This document shows positions 42,701 through 46,100 of a DNA stretch of 64,000 bases, one piece after another. The stretch lies in NCBI GenBank assembly GCA_013433145.1, contig CM024187.1, forward strand, positions 992,001 through 1,056,000. The letters run 5' to 3'. The DNA comes from Ascaris suum. Taxonomy: Eukaryota > Nematoda > Chromadorea > Rhabditida > Ascarididae. Each line of letters starts with the position of its first letter. Positions within the stretch are counted from its first letter, which is position 1. Position numbers and translations under genes: made by a program. The notes under the pieces were generated by a model. The model searched no databases, was not told where the DNA came from, and was given only the letters and a program-made list of their open reading frames with translations.

Positions 42701-43145
42701 ATAGGATGTCAATTGTTGCTGAAAATAATAAGACAGTGGTGATTAAATGTGCATTCCCTCTCTTTAGCACTATTTTCATATATATATATATTTTCATATA
42801 TATCTTAAGTAGCAACAACTTCATGCTTTAAGGAGAGGGGCTTATTTGTTTCTTGTTCATATGTCGTTAAAAGTTCCAGACTCGACAAGAATCACAGTGG
42901 AAACAAATCTTTACAGTACCGTGCTCTCCCCGGTTCCTTTTACGACTCGGCATCGAGTAAATGTCACCTATGTGCCCTTGTCATTACCAGCCGCATGCGG
43001 GTCGCAACTCGTGTCTATCGTGCCCTCAGGGCAGATCACTGCCGGAGTTGGCTCCTCGCAGGCTTCCGATTGCAAGCGTGAGCGTATTTCTTTGTGTCTT
43101 TTTCACACTCCATGCGTATATGTTTTCAAAGAATGATAGCATGGC

Positions 43146-43177
<32 letters not shown>

Positions 43178-46100
43178 TATATATATAAATATAATATATA
43201 TATAAATATATATATATATATTTGCGTACGACCACATTTATATGTAATATTGTGTACATGTAATATGTGCATACTGCATGTCCACTATATTCTGTACGTA
43301 CACAAATCCATATGTACGCATGTTCACTTAGATATATGTAATGTATGTCTGTTCGCTCTGCAGCATCTTCACTCACATAACTCGCTAAAACAATAAATAC
43401 CTGCTAATCTACGAGCAATTCCGCTTTATAATACTACACATTACTTGCTTCGAGACGTTATACCTCTCAAGCTGTAATCATCGAAATCTTTTGCGTCATC
43501 TGACCATCCGATGCGAATATACATTTTAAAAGATTAATGCACTATTAAAGTCCATAGAACTTAAGAAGTTTGTGATGATAAATCGAAAAGTGGAAACATA
43601 ATTTAGTGTAGTTTCACAGCGGAGTGCGACCTGGCCATATGTATAATCTGTAAATGGCACTTGCGAGCCGTGCGGTTTTGCTTTCTTCCAGCCGCTCCCG
43701 GCTCGTTTAGTTGTATTCCTTGTGGTGTGGGCAAAACGACTCTCAAGGAGACATCGACCAACGAAGATGAGTGCAGAGATGAATGCCCCCGGTACGTATT
43801 ATTCGCAGATATATGCGTAAACATATGCTTATCTATGTTTTCCTTATTATTTGAGCTAAGGCTGTACAGGCATTACTATTCCAGAAACCTAAGATTCTGA
43901 TGTTTCTAAGGCTTCATCTAAAAGAAGATCTCTTATTCAGAAAACAGCTGAGAATTCAAAACCATATGAACAGACGTCGGACACAGCGTATAATTTAATT
44001 TAAGGCGACGAGCTTTGCTTTCGTGATGCTGTCTTAAAGTTTTCAGCTGCATTTTTAAAGACAACCTACGAATGTCCCAGGAAAAGCTGTTGCTTGGCTA
44101 CGATAAGCCGACAATCCACCGAATATATAAAAGCATACCGTTCGCTCCGTCTGTTTCTTTCTGGCGGAATTGATAGATTCAGCTCATTAGGTGTTCGAAT
44201 AAACATAAGTAGGTTTCTAGCTAGCAATAATAATTGCCGCTTTATTTTAATTTCAATCTGTGCGACTTGTTGCTAAGAGAAAACATTGCGGGAATATGTT
44301 CTTGCTAAGATGAGTTTGTGTTACTTGCAGATGGCGAACACCTTGTTCAAGCCGGTATATGTTTACCATGCCCACAGGAAGCTACCGTACGAAAGGAGTT
44401 CATAAGAACTGTGTGGATTGCCCACCAGGTACGACAACGGAAGCAGCTTCATCGGTCAAGCGAATGCAATGTAATACACCTAGATGCAGCGCTGGTCAAT
44501 TCCTCGTTACCGCAATGTTCGTTATTTCAAGTTGTTTCAATCATTTTCACCTTGATGATTACCGTTTTCATCTTTTTTTCATTTGAGATTTCAAAAATAG
44601 CCGCCTTTTTTATATATAGCACGTCGTCTCTATTTGCATAATTTGGCTATAATCGTCCTTCGATAAGGTTTAGAAAAAGTGAAATAATGCTTAATAAATC
44701 CAGTTGTCGCGTGGCAATGTTCTGCTTAGGCGATATGTGCCAGTCATCATAGGAAAGCCACTTAAAGTTTTGTCTTTTTCCCATCGAATTTCTCATTTTT
44801 CCTACAATTTTTCCAAATCCAACTTTCGTTTCTTTCTTGATGAACGTTTTGGAACATAATATTCGTGTTATGTGATATTCATAGAGATGGGAATGACTTG
44901 TTTTTGAAATAAATTTTCGAGCTAAAGAAATTATGCAGTACTTTTGAATAGAATTTTTATCACATGCAAAATTAAAATTTGCTTCTAGAAAACAGTGTCA
45001 ATTCTGTCCACGCGGCACTTATCAAGATCAGTGATTACAAACTACTTGCAAGCTGTGCCCCACAGACCACACAACTGCAGCACAAGGTTTTCTTGTTGTT
45101 CTTCTTCATGTTTAATGTTTACTCGAGGTTTATTTCCCTAATTACTTTCTTACTCATACTAGCCTATGTATGACGCAGTCGGGATTCCTGTTTAGGAGTT
45201 TTTAGCTCAAATTGTCAGCTCAAAAACAACAGTCTGGGCGATATAGAATTTCAGAAGAAAGTGGGTAATATTAGGGAAAAATGCCTTCTGCTGGATACAC
45301 TAATTTCATTAGTTACGCTCAAGATAAGGTTATAGCACTTCAAGCTTTTCCTCCGTTCGTCCTCATCGGTGTACTACGTTGCATAATCTTTTTCAATCTG
45401 AAAGTTTTATATGGTGTTTTTTGTTCTTTCAGTTTTCTCTTGAGGCAGCAACTGAAGTTTGCTGTGTTATCACCACTTCCGCTTATTTAAATATCGAAAA
45501 GTTTGAAAAGTTGAACTAGCTATGAGGTAAATGATTCACCAAGGTAACCTGTCGTGTCGGATTCACCGCGTTTTCACTGTTATCGAGTTTAGGAGCAACG
45601 CAAGAGAGTCAGTGCTATTCAACGAACCAATGTGCCACCGGTGAAGACGACTGCTCATGGCACGCAGTTTGCATCGATCTACCTGACGAAAATGATATCC
45701 CATCTTATCAGTGTAAATGCAAACCAGGATATAGGGCAATGGCACACATTGTCAAGGTTTGCCATACGACCACCAATTTTCACAGAACCGGACGCTATTA
45801 TAACATCGAATGACCATGCTCCTTTCCTTTCCTCCAGTCTAAGTTTTACTGTTCTTCCGTCTGAGAACCCGTAACCTCGGGCCTCTGTTTGATGTTTTAC
45901 GATATTTACATTCTTATTTAATGCTTTTGGCACAATCTCATAGAACAAGTGAAAAAGGTACCGAGGGTACTGGCATTTACGCGTTTTTGCATTTCACCCC
46001 ACTACTTAATCCGTTCACCAGAGCATCCAAAACCCATAGCAAAGTGTCTGGAGATGTGTTTTCCTCCTGCAAAATTGACTAGTTGTACAAATTTTCAGCG

